Positions 22,446-35,160 are shown, counted from the stretch's first letter. The stretch: 64,000 nucleotides of DNA from Tragulus kanchil (GCA_022376925.1 JAIOJX010000004.1:5394001-5458000); one strand, 5' to 3'. Translations and numbers: made by a program. The notes: generated from the sequence alone by a model not told the origin.

Positions 22446-22679
22446 CTTGGTCAGGATCCCGGGCCAGTACCACTGCCACGGGGGTCTTCACCGTGGTGTT
22501 GTCGAAGACCGCCACGGCAGAGTGGCTGGGGAAGAACCGGGGGGCATTGTCATTGACATCCTCCACGTGGAGGGTCACGTCTGCCTGGCACGACTGCCCG
22601 CCTCCATCCGTTGCCTTGGCAACAAGGCTGTACACCTCCTTCTTCTCCCGGTCCAAGGCCGTGAGTGTGGTCAGCTCCC
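22446..22679 (-). CDS. FAT2: FAT2 coding exon 12 (right copy of the duplication)
   Basis: It repeats 21302-21535 base for base with the same splice signals, within the right half of tandem duplication 6. In-frame inclusion would add 78 residues, but an assembly overlap is the simpler reading. Confidence 0.85.
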
Positions 22680-22970
22680 CTGGCAGGAGAAAGGTCTGAA
22701 AGTGAGATAGCCCCAACTCCCCAGCATGCTGTCACAGAGAAAAGGGTCCCTGTGTACAGATAGTTAGGAAGAGGCTCAGGCTGTATCCTTCCACACCTGT
22801 GTGCCTCCCTAGTCAGATGCCACCACCGCATCCCCAGTTTAGAATCCACACCAACTAGCTGCAAAGAGGCACAATATTTTAAAAGGTCAGTTAAACAGTT
22901 TCTAACAGCACATAAAATGTGTTTATCCATTGGTCTGCAGTTTCACTTCTAGGAATGCATCCTAAAGAAT

Positions 22971-23426
22971 TGTTAGGTTTATGGACTATTAAAGGGTTAA
23001 TACAGCAGTTGCAAACTCCCCGGCCCTAAAGGGTCAGCATCATAGGGCCGGTTGCTGATCTGCTGGCGCCTGGGAGTCTCTCAAGGCCGGCGATAAAGAG
23101 TTCGCCCTGGCCATAAAGATTCTCCACTACATCTGGAAAGTGACAAGAACTTCACACCCCCATGCCCACAGACAACTCAAGGAGAGCAGACTCATCACTA
23201 ATTTCCGGGTCAGTTTAGACAAAGACTTTGTTTCTATGCCTGCTCTAAGAAACCCCCTCCCCTTTCTCTTTTTACCCTTCTCCTCCCAAATAAAACCTCC
23301 TTGTCCCATCTGTGCAGCACGACTTCACTGCCACCTCTTGGACCTGTGGATCTCGCCCGGGAACTCTTCCCAAATGGGCTCTTTCCCTAACAGCTTGCTG
23401 TCTGTCGTGTCTTTGCAATTCTTACA
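22971..23426 (+). mobile_element. Solo endogenous retrovirus LTR, 456 bp (copies: 21827-22027 partial, 24051-24506)
   Basis: It begins TGTTAGG and ends CTTACA, giving TG...CA termini, with an AATAAA polyadenylation signal near 23290. A perfect 5-nt target-site duplication, agaat, flanks it at 22966-22970 and 23427-23431. Removing the LTR and one agaat restores a continuous older L1-like sequence. No gag, pol or env is present: only the LTR remains after recombination. The extra copies are due to duplications 6 and 7. Confidence 0.85.
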
Positions 23427-23431
23427 AGAAT

Positions 23432-23850
23432 AATCAAGCCAAGGATAAAATATGCATATGGAGATATTTTCTGCAGCACTCTTTATAAATAGCAACATCC
23501 AGAAAATAGCCTGTGTCTTTCAGAAAAGTACTGGTTATATTTATTATTATTTAGCCATACAGTAAAATACTGTACAACTGGAAAGTAATTATGACAGAAC
23601 TTTATGTACTGCCTGTTAATAGCTCCAAGATATTGCTATGAGAAAAAAGCAAGTCACAAAATAGTATGCTACATAGAGACGGCGGTGCCTGGAAAACCAG
23701 GCTGGTAGAATATATAGTAAGTGTGCTCATCTTTGGGGCAGAGACTGGTTATTGTGAAGACTTTCCAATTCCTGACTAATACACACCTACATGGTTTGGA
23801 TTTTTGAACAATAAGCATGTATTATTTCCTTACTCAGAAAAACCATCATT
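23432..23850 (+). mobile_element. Old L1-like 3' segment hosting the LTR (also 22905-22970 and right copy 24512-24930)
   Basis: 'tatggagatattttctgcag', 'cagtaaaatactgtacaact' and 'aaagcaagtcacaaaatagt' follow the 3' part of an old mammalian L1. It is interrupted by the solo LTR. Confidence 0.5.
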
Positions 23851-25479
23851 CGTTTTCTTTTTAAGACCCTGCTGATCATCCTGCAGCTGGACAAACAGCA
23901 GCAGAGAGAGATTAGGTCACCTACTCGGGCTGACTCAGCATGCCCGTGCTGGGGTTAAAAGGGTTTTCAGTTAAACAGTTTCTAACAGCACATAAAATGT
24001 GGTTATCCATTGGTCTGCAGTTTCACTTCTAGGAATGCATCCTAAAGAATTGTTAGGTTTATGGACTATTAAAGGGTTAATACAGCAGTTGCAAACTCCC
24101 CGGCCCTAAAGGGTCAGCATCATAGGGCCGGTTGCTGATCTGCTGGCGCCTGGGAGTCTCTCAAGGCCGGCGATAAAGAGTTCGCCCTGGCCATAAAGAT
24201 TCTCCACTACATCTGGAAAGTGACAAGAACTTCACACCCCCATGCCCACAGACAACTCAAGGAGAGCAGACTCATCACTAATTTCCGGGTCAGTTTAGAC
24301 AAAGACTTTGTTTCTATGCCTGCTCTAAGAAACCCCCTCCCCTTTCTCTTTTTACCCTTCTCCTCCCAAATAAAACCTCCTTGTCCCATCTGTGCAGCAC
24401 GACTTCACTGCCACCTCTTGGACCTGTGGATCTCGCCCGGGAACTCTTCCCAAATGGGCTCTTTCCCTAACAGCTTGCTGTCTGTCGTGTCTTTGCAATT
24501 CTTACAAGAATAATCAAGCCAAGGATAAAATATGCATATGGAGATATTTTCTGCAGCACTCTTTATAAATAGCAACATCCAGAAAATAGCCTGTGTCTTT
24601 CAGAAAAGTACTGGTTATATTTATTATTATTTAGCCATACAGTAAAATACTGTACAACTGGAAAGTAATTATGACAGAACTTTATGTACTGCCTGTTAAT
24701 AGCTCCAAGATATTGCTATGAGAAAAAAGCAAGTCACAAAATAGTATGCTACATAGAGAGGCGGTGCCTGGAAAACCAGGCTGGTAGAATATATAGTAAG
24801 TGTGCTCATCTTTGGGGCAGAGACTGGTTATTGTGAAGACTTTCCAATTCCTGACTAATACACACCTACATGGTTTGGATTTTTGAACAATAAGCATGTA
24901 TTATTTCCTTACTCAGAAAAACCATCATTCGTTTTCTTTTTAAGACCCTGCTGATCATCCTGCAGCTGGACAAACAGCAGCAGAGAGAGATTAGGTCACC
25001 TACTCGGGCTGACTCAGCATGCCCGTGCTGGGGTCAGAAAGGGCAACGCTGTCGTCTGTCCATCCAGACAGCTTCCTGGGAGCCCTGCTCTTAGCTGCCC
25101 CGCCCTGCTCAGCGATCTCTAAGGCAGCCTTTGAGCTCCTGGTTCCAAATCAAGTGTCAGCAGCTGGCTTGCTGTGACGTGAGCCCTACACACCGCGTGT
25201 CCCCGCACCCTCCCTCACGGCAGCAGGACAGGGGCCCCTCCTTCTCTGAAGTCTCTGCCCTGTCTTCACCAGATGCTCACAGCCAGACCTCTCCCAAGTA
25301 CTCACGTTGTGCTCTCCTGGGCTCTCTGCTTCCCACTCCCTGCCTTGTCCCCTAACTGATAATGACAATGGAAACTGTATCTACTGAATTCTTACGTGCC
25401 AGATGCAGGCTGGACTTCCAGATACTTTGTTGGGATCCCTTTGACAATGCCATGGGGTTTTATCTCAGTCTGGAGCATA

Positions 25480-25945
25480 CAACCAGATCATGTCTTTGAC
25501 CATGACTCTTAATGGCTTGAACCCTGTAATGGCTGTCTAGGTGGGACTTGGCCCCTCTGCCCTGGAGACCCCATCCTTTGCCCTCTCTCCCTCCTTCCCT
25601 TCTGTGCACCAGTTTCTCTCTTTTAGGTCCTTAGATGTGCGTGTTCTTTTCCTAAACAAAGCCCTTGTATAGCATCTCCTTCTGCCTTCCACTCCCTTAC
25701 CTCCTGGCTACATTTCCTCAGAGAAACTTTACTAAACCCCACTTCCAAACTTAAATGCTCCTGGCAAACCTCCCCTAAAATTCTGAGTGTTTTCTTAACA
25801 CATGTCAAACCACTGATTCAGTGACTGCCTTTCCCACTAGATTGTAAAGATCTAAACCTTGTCTTATCAGGTTACACCCTCAGCATCTAATGAATGCCTG
25901 GCGCATAGTGTCAGTGTATGTTTGCTGAGTGGATGAATGGATGGA
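25480..25945 (+). mobile_element. L2 3' region, sense
   Basis: 'gcttgaaccctgtaatggct', 'ctccctccttcccttctgtg' and 'cccactagattgtaaagatc' precede the end 'gaatgcctggcgcatagtg' and 'tttgctgagtggatgaatgg', an L2 3' terminus. A weak reversed MIR may lie at 25370-25460. Confidence 0.6.
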
Positions 25946-26044
25946 TAAGCGAATTCCTGTTTCTTCTCTAAAGAGCCTGGGTACTGGGCACTGGTTATTC
26001 AGTGTATAAGACCTTAGCTTGATCCTGCAGCTCAGGAAACCTAC

Positions 26045-26198
26045 CTGTGTGAGGATCCAGCTTCAATTCATCTGCCCCAGGACCGTGCAGAGAATATGTG
26101 ATCTGAGCATTGGTTTCAGAGTCCATGTCTGTGGCAGAAACTTTCAAAATGAAGTGTCCTGGAGGTGCATCTTCCCTGACTCTGCCAGTGTAGAGAAG
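26045..26198 (-). CDS. FAT2: FAT2 coding exon 11: start of a cadherin repeat
   Basis: The exon is 154 nt, phase 0 in and 1 out, with acceptor TTCTAG and donor GTAGGT. It encodes [40 protein letters not shown] and ends KLDPHT. This is the front half of a cadherin repeat, with strand-A ED and the ATDxD calcium motif. Single copy, intact. Both ends are supported by phase with exons 10 (SPQCSQ) and 12 (ELTTLT). Confidence 0.94.
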
Positions 26199-26216
26199 CT
26201 AGAAGACAAGAGGGAG

Positions 26217-26420
26217 ATTGTGGGAGATACTCTAAGATCCAGAGAGAGGCAGAGTGACAGAGAGAGAGAGACTAGAGAGCAGAGATGGAAAGAGGGAGGA
26301 AGGAGAACAGAACAAGATGGAACATGCAAGAAAAATGGAGATTTTAAACCAAGGAGAAAGATGACGGGAGGTATAGCCAGAAAGGCAGAGAAAGAGAAAG
26401 AATCTCTACCATCTGAGAGC
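26217..26420. repeat. Purine-rich tract beside the exon 11 acceptor
   Basis: About 200 nt is dominated by AG and GGA steps on plus, and so by pyrimidines on the FAT2 strand. It lies immediately upstream of the exon 11 acceptor in the transcript. Confidence 0.7.
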
Positions 26421-26429
26421 TCACCCTCA

Positions 26430-27075
26430 GGGCTAGAAGGACCCAGCACTGTCTCTTACTCCACAGAGGTCACATTTCAAAGTGTGTGGCACAGGGCAGG
26501 GTAGGGGAGCTGCTGGCTCTGGACACAGCTTCCAAGCACACTGCTCCCCACCTCCCATTGCAGGATGTGGGTGAGTTTTGGGCCTGGGGGGCTGTGTGGA
26601 GCTGCCCCTCTCAGGCCTCTATTCCTTGACTCTGCTTATGCTCTTCTCACCCCTGAGAAGGCCAAGATGAGCTTGGCCCCAGACTCGCGCAGCATGGGGA
26701 GGATGCAGGCTGCTTAGAAGGATGCTGCAGGGAAAGAAGAAGGCATGGCTACCATTCCCCTCTCCCCAGAAAGGTTGCCCTTAAAGGCGGTCATCTTGGA
26801 TCCTGCAGAGACATTTTCCATACAGTCCACTTGATAACCCAGGTTCTCTTTTTCTACTATGCTTCTATGAGGTTAGAGCATAGAAGACAGAGAGGTGAGA
26901 GGTGATAGGATATGTATTTGTTGTGTGTTCCAAGGTATGTGTCCGTCTATATGTGTGTGTAAATAAAGTATGAATAACTGAAGTATACACATGTACACAT
27001 GCATATGTAAGGATGTTTGGGTGAGTTACAGATATACATTACAAGCAAATGTACATCCATAAGGATGAATGTTGT

Positions 27076-27112
<37 letters not shown>

Positions 27113-27983
27113 CATTTGCATATTTATAGAGAGTTGGAGATGATCCTTTGTGTATGTGTATGAGTGCATACATAAAAGTTTGCATTTATGCATATATACA
27201 GAATAACTGATTTTATATATATTTGAGTTATGCTAATTTAATGTTATAAAATTTTAATGTTAATAGTCTAACTTTATCTGCAAACTTTGAAGTAATGCAA
27301 TACCCCTCAATTACAAATTATTTACTGTATTTTTAAAAACATGTTAAAAAAGGCAAAGCTACATGACAGTCATTGATTTATGTCCTCTAAGAATGCAGTT
27401 TTTCTCCTGATGCACGTGCATACACACACATGTGCACACATATACACCATTCAATCTTTTCCATGGGAAATTTAGTGTTGAACTATATGAGGTCCTTATT
27501 GAAAGTGTTAACTGTCCTGTCTGAGTGTCTGTTTATACATATAACCTGGAGGAAGGTTTCTGCAGATGTAGAGATGTGCCCATGTAGACATGGTGAGCAG
27601 TGTGCGGTACTTTGGGGGCAGGGTCTCTTTGGATACATTTGATAACAATGAGCCATTTTAACAAGCTGAGCAATAGAGTGGCTTTACCATTGGGCATAGC
27701 AGATTGTTTGGAGAATGACGTTACTTACTTCTGGATATGTTTTTAAGAGAAAGGGATCTTTTTAGGGAGTGTTGTGGGAGAGGTATGGACTATGGGTCCT
27801 AAAAAGCTTGGTGACATCCCTTGGGAGGGGCAAGGAATTCCCTAGAATGGTCCCTGCCCCGGGCACTCATCTGAGGTCAGCTGAGGAGAAGCAAGGGCCC
27901 GTGTGGTCAGCAACAGTCCACCTCTTGCCCTTCGCTTCAGCTTCTTTTCCTCCACTCCTCCCCCAGCCTCACCCGGCTCTCAC
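26430..27983 (-). other. FAT2 intron between coding exons 10 and 11
   Basis: It contains a pure (TA)n run at 27078-27110 and AT-rich flanks. I see no exon or clear mobile element in the rest. Confidence 0.55.
27078..27110. repeat. (TA)n microsatellite
   Basis: About 16 uninterrupted TA units, in an AT-rich intron; probably polymorphic in length. Confidence 0.9.
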
Positions 27984-28180
27984 CTGTGAGCACTGTGGGC
28001 TGTTATCATTGATGTCCAGGACAAAGATCTCCACAAGGACCGAGGCCTGGAACTTGCCATCAGAAGCTGTGATTCGGAGCAAGTACTTGGCTGTGTGCTC
28101 ACGGTCCAGGGTCTTCCTTGAGAAAATTCTCCACTCATCTCCAACTTGGCTGATGCCAAACTGGCCCAGGGGGTCTCCCT
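27984..28180 (-). CDS. FAT2: FAT2 coding exon 10: end of a cadherin repeat
   Basis: The exon is 197 nt, phase 1 in and 0 out, with acceptor TTTTAG and donor GTGAGA. It encodes [20 protein letters not shown], then [20 protein letters not shown] and ends [11 protein letters not shown]. It carries the LDRE and DINDNSPQC calcium motifs closing a repeat begun in exon 9. Single copy and intact. Confidence 0.95.
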
Positions 28181-29704
28181 CTAAAAAGATGGGACAGAGT
28201 TTCCTGAAGCCAAGCCATAGAACAAACCAGGCTTTGTGGGCTTTGGCTACCCACCTGGCTTTTTTTTTTTTTTTTTTTAGGATTGCTGGGAAAGGCAACA
28301 ATTTCCTTCCTTAATTAGGAAACCACAGTTCTTCAGTGAGTTATTTATTTGGTGTCATGAAACCTCTTTCAACTTCAAAGGCCTCCCGTTAAACAGAATT
28401 ATCACTGCAAGAAACACTGCTCCAAAATACATGGCTAAGGGGCATGTTTCTTATTTTTTGTGCATTGGAAGACATTGGAGGAAATTAAAGGAAAGCAGAT
28501 AGCAATTCTAGATAAGAACCTTCCAGTATGTATGTATTCAACAGTGCAGGGGTGGGAAGTGATCAACAACACTAAACTCTCTGAGGTTTTATTTTACAAC
28601 TGAGGACATAGGCTGAGTGGAGCTTCCGATGGATCATTAGATTTTATTCTGAGTCATCTTTCCTTGACATCAGTCACTGAGAGGGGAGATGGATTTTTGA
28701 GATTCTATTATTTCAGAGTTCCAAGATTTAGCTATTCTCAGACTTGATGATATATTGACCTTTATTATGCTATTATTCAGAGATTTTAAGACTTTTATAT
28801 TTTTAAGAGTCTGATATTACAAGATGGTAAGATTCTATTTCACTAAGACTCCATATTTCAAACAACTTTGATCTAGGATCTAGCTCCAGGATTCTGTCAT
28901 TCTTGGTTGGAACTTCATTCTTGTAAACTCTTCACTAGACAGCTGTGAGAGCAGAAGAAACCATGACTATGGGAATGGGATGACAAGGCACATGGGACAC
29001 AGGGAAAGGGACACTGAGAAGTAAAGAAACTCTCTTTTGGCCACCAGTTGGCTGGTTTAGCCACTGGACAGCGATTGGGGCCATTTAGGTTTACAATAGG
29101 GGAAGACAGTTTGTAGGTCTGGTTTTAATCCCAGTCCTGGAGTCTGACCTTGGTCGAGTTTCTCCCCCTATCTGGGCTTTGGTTCTCCCATGTGTGAAAT
29201 GAGAGGACTGGGCTGGGATCATATCCAAGGTAATGTTTTTACTCTTAACGCTTAGATCTATGATTAACTAGGAAGCATTTACTACTATCCACAAGTTGCC
29301 CTTGGCAGAATGCTACTCTACAAGGATAGTCACCTCACAGAATTTCCAGACTACATCCATTGATCCCCCCTCCATCTTCCAGATGCTAACCGAGAAGGTA
29401 GTTGTATCTACCTTCTATTGTATCTATTCTAGATAAGGTAATAAGAAATCCTCTTTACAAAGCACTTTCTAATTTATAGGGAGCTCTCAAAGCTTTTTCA
29501 AGTTATATCCTACTAGCATCCCTGTGAGTTGAATTAGAACAGCCATGCCAAGTCTATAGATGGAGCAGTTGAGGTCTTGTAAAGTTAAGTGATTTACTCA
29601 AGGTCACAGTGATAAGTGGCAGGGCGAGGACTTAAACCCATGTCTTAAGGAAACTCTTACTGGAATTTTTTCAATGCATCCCATTCCAAGGCAGGTATTC
29701 TTAC
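28181..29704 (-). other. FAT2 intron between coding exons 9 and 10
   Basis: It has a poly-T run at 28261-28279 on plus, a sense MIR at about 29110-29240 and a reversed MIR at about 29440-29650 ('caaggtcacagtgataagtg'). The stretch 28330-29100 shows nothing I can name. Confidence 0.6.
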
Positions 29705-32700
29705 CTGTGATATAGCAGGTGACCTGCCTGTTCTTCTCAGAGATATCCGCATCCAAGGTTTTAAGAGTGACCACAGGTTCACCAGGCTCACTGTTTTCAA
29801 CCACAGATCCTCTGTAGTCTTCGGAAGCAAATTGGGGGGCATTGTCATTTTCATCTGTAATGGAGACTTCTACCAGGACCTGAGAAGACAGCTGGATGGT
29901 CCGGCCATGATCATAGGCCACCACATAAAAGCGGTAGTTCTGACTGGTCTCACAGTCGAGTTCCTGGAGTGTGGTGATCCAGCCAGTCTCACTGTCAATG
30001 GCAAAAAGTTCATGGATATTGCTACCAGGGTCCATGGGCAGCCTGTAGCTCACCTGGCCATCCTCCCCAGTGTCCTGATCATTGGCAGTCACTTGAATGA
30101 CCGAGGTCCCCACTGGCATATTCTCAGTGAGAACAGCCTTATATGGATCAGCCTCAAATATAGGCCTATTGTCATTGACATCCTTCACTTGGATGTTGAC
30201 AGAGACTAAGGAACCCAAGTAAGTGTCATTATGGGGGCAATGTGCCATCAGATCAATCTGGTACCATTTGGTAGACTCATAGTCCATGGCCTTCCTCACC
30301 TTTAGAACCCCTGTGTTCTGGTCCAAGGAGAAGATGCCCTCCTTGTTGCTCTCTGGCGTGGTACCCTGCACTAGACTGTAGATGACTGGATCTTGAGCTG
30401 CCACCGCTTTAACAGAACCAATTTCAGATCCCTCTGGAAGGTCTTCTGATGCAGAAAAAGCATATAGAGGTTCAGAAAATTTGGGCAAGGACACTTCATT
30501 AGGAACTACCTGAAGTCGTAAGAGCATGAGAGAGTTCCAGTGAGGAGGGCCTCCATCTTGAGCTTTGATTTTTAAGTCAAAGGCCCGATTTTCCAGTCCC
30601 ACCAGGCTCTCTTTCACCTTGACAACACCAGTGATCGGGTTGACTTCAATGACCTCTTCTTCCAAGTCCTCTACTGAGTCCACTGAGTAGGTGACATCTG
30701 CATTTCGGCCTTCATCTGCATCATAGGCCAGCACCTGGATGACCGGGGAGTCCTTACTGACATTGGACTGGATGGATACAGTGTACTCAGATGCTTTGAA
30801 CTGTGGGGGGTTGTCATTTTCATCCGTGAGGATGATCTTCACAGTGCAGAAGGCCACACGTCCTCCTCCGTCCTGAGCCATGACCTTAATAGCAATGACC
30901 CTTTCTGTGGAATTTTCCCGATCCAGTTTCTGCAGAGTGGTGATCTGGCCACTCGGGTTTATGGAGAACTTCTCGCCTGCTAGTTTATTGATGATGGTGT
31001 AGTCTACAGTGCCATAGGGACCACTGTCTTTGTCTATAGCTAACAGCTCTATCACCTTGGTCCCTACCTTTGCATTCTCGGCCAGTTCTGCCTCATAAAT
31101 GTGCTGCTGGAACTCTGGGCTGTACTTGTTGGCATTTGTTGTGTTGATATACACAGGTACAGTTGCTCGGAAGACCCCGTCAGAAGCACCTACCCTCAAA
31201 TTGTAAGAAGAGTCTAGGTGCTTTTTGCAAAGGTTGTGCATAGAGATTATTCCCGATGAGCTGTTAATGGAAAAATGCCTATCCTGATTGCCGGAAAGAA
31301 TCAGGTACTCCAGGCGGGAGGTGTCTCCACTGTCAGGGTCAAGAGCTTGAACTTTGAGAACCAGGTGTCCGCAGGTTGCCAGCTCACTGACGTTGGCTTC
31401 ATACTGAGGTTGCCTGAACTTTGGGGGGTTGTCATTGATGTCAGACACATTGACAACCACCAGGGTTTCACCAGTGAGTGGAGGGTCTCCTCCATCCATG
31501 GCCCTGACTTTCACGTGAAAATGTTGTTGGACTTCATAATCCAGTTCTTGAACTGTGGACATCTCCCCTGTGCTCCCATTGATCTGGAAGAATTTGGAAA
31601 CATCTGAGCCATCCTCAACGATCTGGTAAGAGACATCACGGTTCTGCCCCGAATCCTGATCAGAAGCCAACAGTTGGATCACAGGGGTCTGAGCAGGCAA
31701 GCCTTCTGAGACTGAAGTGGTGTAGACCAACTGAGAGAAAGTGGGAGGATTATCATTGACGTCCTCCACCAGGACTTCTACGGTGGCTTCAGAAAATGAC
31801 CCCAGAGCGGTGTCCGTGGCTCTGATGGTGAATATGTGCTTGGTCTTAGACTCATAGTCCAAAGGGCCTGTCACTGTGAGGACACCAGTCTTAAAGTCAG
31901 TGGTGAACAGCATCAAGGGCTCTTCTTCTACAATGTTGTAAATGAGCCGGAGTCCCTCTGGACTCCGGGCCTGGGTGTGGAGGATTGGGGTAAAGAGTGT
32001 GATATTTTCAGGCACTCTGACTTTGTAGTAAGGACTCTGAAACAATGGGTTGGACTTATTTCTCACAATGACAAGTACCTCTTCCTCCGTCTGGAGGGAT
32101 GGGGTTCCTCCATCTCGAGCAACAACTTTGAGGCGATACTTATTCAGAGCCTGATAATCAAAGGGTTTCCTTAATGATATATCCCCAAGATAGGGGTCAA
32201 TTCGAAAATACGTATAGTCTTCTGCAAATGCATATGTGACTGCACCATTCACCCCCAAGTCCTGGTCAGTGGCAGACACCTGGAAGAGGACATCTCCTGG
32301 TTCTGTGCCATCCTGGATGATTGTGTGGTAGGGCAGATGCTTAAATTCAGGGCTATTGTCATTGACATCCTCAACAGAGACTTGGACCAGAGCCTGAGCC
32401 ACCCTCTGAGGTGTCCGATTGTCCCTCAATTCCACTGCCACCTCGTGAGTGTCCTGCTGTTCTCTGTCAAACCCCACACCTGTTGTCTGCAACACACCTG
32501 CTGATTTGATCATGTGAAACATATCTGTGCCATTCAAAAGGAAGTAGGACAAGGTATCATTCAAATGATTGCCTAGGGCACCAAGAATCACCAATGCCTT
32601 TCTGTCCAGTAAATTCTCCTTCACTGTTGCCCTGTAGACATCCCGGTCAAACCGTAGGCTTGTGTTAAGGGCTTCTGTCAGAGATATTTTTACTAGTGCA

Positions 32701-33763
32701 GTATCTTGATACAGACCATCAGAAGCTTTGATGATGAGCTCCCGAGAGAGTCCCAAGAGAACAGGATTCAACACTGATATACGACCAGTAATGGGATGGA
32801 TGGCAACAGCTTTGTCAGCATTGCCAGCTTTGATGCTATAATTGACTTCTGAGTCATCATCACTGGCGTGCACCGTGAGGATCTCCATGCCCTGGTGGAT
32901 TGGCTTCAGTACTGCTGCTTCATATATCTGGTCCAAGAACCTGGGAGGACAGTCATTTACATCTCTCACGTTGATTACGACCTGGGCAGCCCTGGGTGCA
33001 AATAAGATGGGGCTTCCTTGGTCATGGACATAGATATTGAATTGGAAAGAGGGCATGCTTTCATAATCCATCTCCAATACAGTAGTTAGTGTTCCCATGC
33101 TGGGATCAATTTTTAAAAACTTCAGAGCCTCTGGTTCCAAAATTTTATAGACCAACAGGGAATTTGCCTCTTTGTCACTGTCGGAGGCATGGATCACAAG
33201 GGGGTTGTTGTTTTCATCCATGATCAGGCTGTTCAGTGGAGCTGCCTCACTAATTTGGCCCACAAAAGTTGACTTTGAGAACATGGGAGCATTGTCATTT
33301 TGGTCAATGATGTAAATTAGAACCATAACATCTGTAAATGTGCCCGCCATATTGCGTCCGCGGATTTTCAGCTGGTAAGATGGAATTTTCTCATGGTCCA
33401 GCTTCTTCTGAGTGGCAATGAGTCCAGAATATGAGTTCATGGAGAATACACCATTCTTGTTTCCCTCTCTTAACTCATAGGTCACTTCTGAGGAGCTCGT
33501 AGCTGAGATGAGGAGGATTGGGGAACCCACAGGGATTGATTCAGGGATCTCTACAAAGTACTCAGAGTTTGAAAAGATGGGGGCACTGCTGTCAGAAGGG
33601 TAGATGTGAATGGTCACTGTAGCCAGGTCATGCCATTGTGGGGAGCCTTGGTCTTCTGCCTTCACTGTCAGAGTAAACTGGGCATGATGTGCCTGATCGA
33701 GTTTCTGTGCAAGAGTGATGATGCCTAGCAGGGCATTGATGTTGAAGAAACCTTCACTGTTTC
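29705..33763 (-). CDS. FAT2: FAT2 coding exon 9: 4-kb exon with about thirteen cadherin repeats
   Basis: This single 4,059-nt exon (phase 1 in and 1 out, acceptor CTTAG, donor GTAAGA) encodes about 1,353 residues with no stop. It contains a run of roughly 105-residue cadherin repeats. Inter-repeat calcium motifs visible in order are [63 protein letters not shown] and DENDNAPQF. Some linkers are degenerate (for example [12 protein letters not shown]). Matching LDRE/LDYE and DxD motifs recur. A very large cadherin exon here is a hallmark of vertebrate FAT genes. The match to human FAT2 recalled from memory is close throughout, which separates it from FAT1, FAT3 and FAT4. It is single copy, so the paralogue call rests mainly on this exon. 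Confidence 0.98.
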
Positions 33764-34409
33764 CTAAGACAAAAGACAAGAGAAATCGAAGTTTACCACA
33801 CCCTTAAGAGGTACCAGCTAGGCTTTCTAGATCAGTATAAGACAGTCACACAAAACTGGGCAGGGCAAAATCCACATCCCGCATCACCCTGGATTTAGAT
33901 ACAGCTGTTACAAGATACAGTGTCTTGTAGCACTTTATGAAATCACTTGGGATTTCAGTGGAAGGTTTGGGGTGCTCATAACATAAAGCTACAGACTAAA
34001 GTCATAGTCGGTTTTTGGAGCAAGGAAATGAGGCCTATACTTGGTAGGAAAAGTACACTCCTCACTGTATTGCAATGGTGACTTTTATAGGAAAAGCTTT
34101 AGTGATATAGAATTTTAAACCATTCTTTACATAATTTTAATAGCTTTGTTTATACACTCAATAGGTGAATATTGTCAATATGGAGTCACAAACTGTCTAA
34201 ACTGAAACGCACTGGAAAAACCACCTTGTCTGTTCCCCGTGTAGTCTTCTGTAGGAAGGTCCTTTGTCAGCATTGGGAGGGAGTGGTGGGGTTGAGTGGG
34301 GAGGGACTGAATAGCACACCCAGCTCTTGAGGCTCCTAGTAAGTGCCCTTTCCACCACATCTAGATTTCCTACAGCTGAGGCATTCTCACATCACCCTTA
34401 CAGGGTATT

Positions 34410-34672
34410 TTTTTAATTTTTTTTTTCTTCAAATTTTGGCCTCTTTTATTGATTCGTTTTCATCCATCTTTATTCTTTGGCCTGTGTGGGCCTTCCATTG
34501 CAGTGGCCTATCTCGTTGCAGAGCACTGACTCTGGGCATATGCGCTCCAGAGCGTTGGCTCATAATTGGACACACCAGTCCAGCCACTCCATGGCATATG
34601 GGATCTTCCTGGGCCAGGGATCGAACCGGTGCCCCTTGTACTGCAAGGCGGATTCTCCACTCACTGGACCCC
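34410..34672 (-). mobile_element. CHR-type SINE, antisense
   Basis: On plus it starts T-rich ('ttttcatccatctttattct'), passes 'ggcctgtgtgggccttccat' and ends 'gatcgaaccggtgccccttg' and 'ctccactcactggacc'. It is the reverse of the CHR-type subfamily seen elsewhere in the window. Confidence 0.8.
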
Positions 34673-34854
34673 AGGTTTAAGTTTTGAGGAAAGTTGTGAT
34701 TATGCAACATTACATAGTTCACAAGAGGTAATGTTGAAAACTAATCATATTTTCCTAAAAAAAATTTCTCCAGTTATCACAGTTTTTGGAGTCTGATCTT
34801 ACTTGGGCTGCAACTATTTTTTTTTTTTCCTTTCCTTTTCTTATATTATGGTAG

Positions 34855-35160
34855 TAACAAGTAATGTGAGGTCTACCTTCTTGAATTTCTAGAGGTTATA
34901 GTACAATGCTGTTAACTTTTAACACAATGTTATACAGAGATCTCCGGAACTTACTCAGTTTGCATAACTGGTACTTCTTTTCAGTTTTATTGATATAAAT
35001 ATCATTAAAGGTGTACAACATGATTTGATCTATGTATGAGCATATATGGCAAAATGACCACCACACTATGTCTAGTTAACATCAATCACTTAGCATAGTT
35101 ACAAATACATTTTTCCTGCGATGAGATCATTACCTATTTAATACTGTGACTATCAACTGA
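34855..35160 (-). mobile_element. L1 3'-UTR fragment, antisense
   Basis: 'ttttattgatataaatatca', 'ggtgtacaacatgatttgat' and 'gtctagttaacatcaatcac' follow the reversed 3' UTR of older mammalian L1. Confidence 0.65.

Larger units (their letters stand above)
20920..23171. repeat. Tandem duplication 6 (offset 1,144 bp)
   Basis: Positions 20920-22027 recur at 22064-23171, separated by 36 nt of unrelated filler. The unit carries coding exon 12 and the first 201 nt of a solo LTR. Confidence 0.9.
22887..25034. repeat. Tandem duplication 7 (offset 1,080 bp)
   Basis: Positions 22887-23955 recur at 23967-25034, with 11 nt of filler between them. The first 285 nt also occur at 21743-22027, giving three copies. 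It carries the solo LTR and its L1-like host sequence. Confidence 0.9.

Noticed and set aside
26019..26504. A 161-codon plus-strand open frame
   Set aside because: It overlaps FAT2 exon 11 on the other strand and a purine-rich tract (Arg/Glu/Lys-rich translation).
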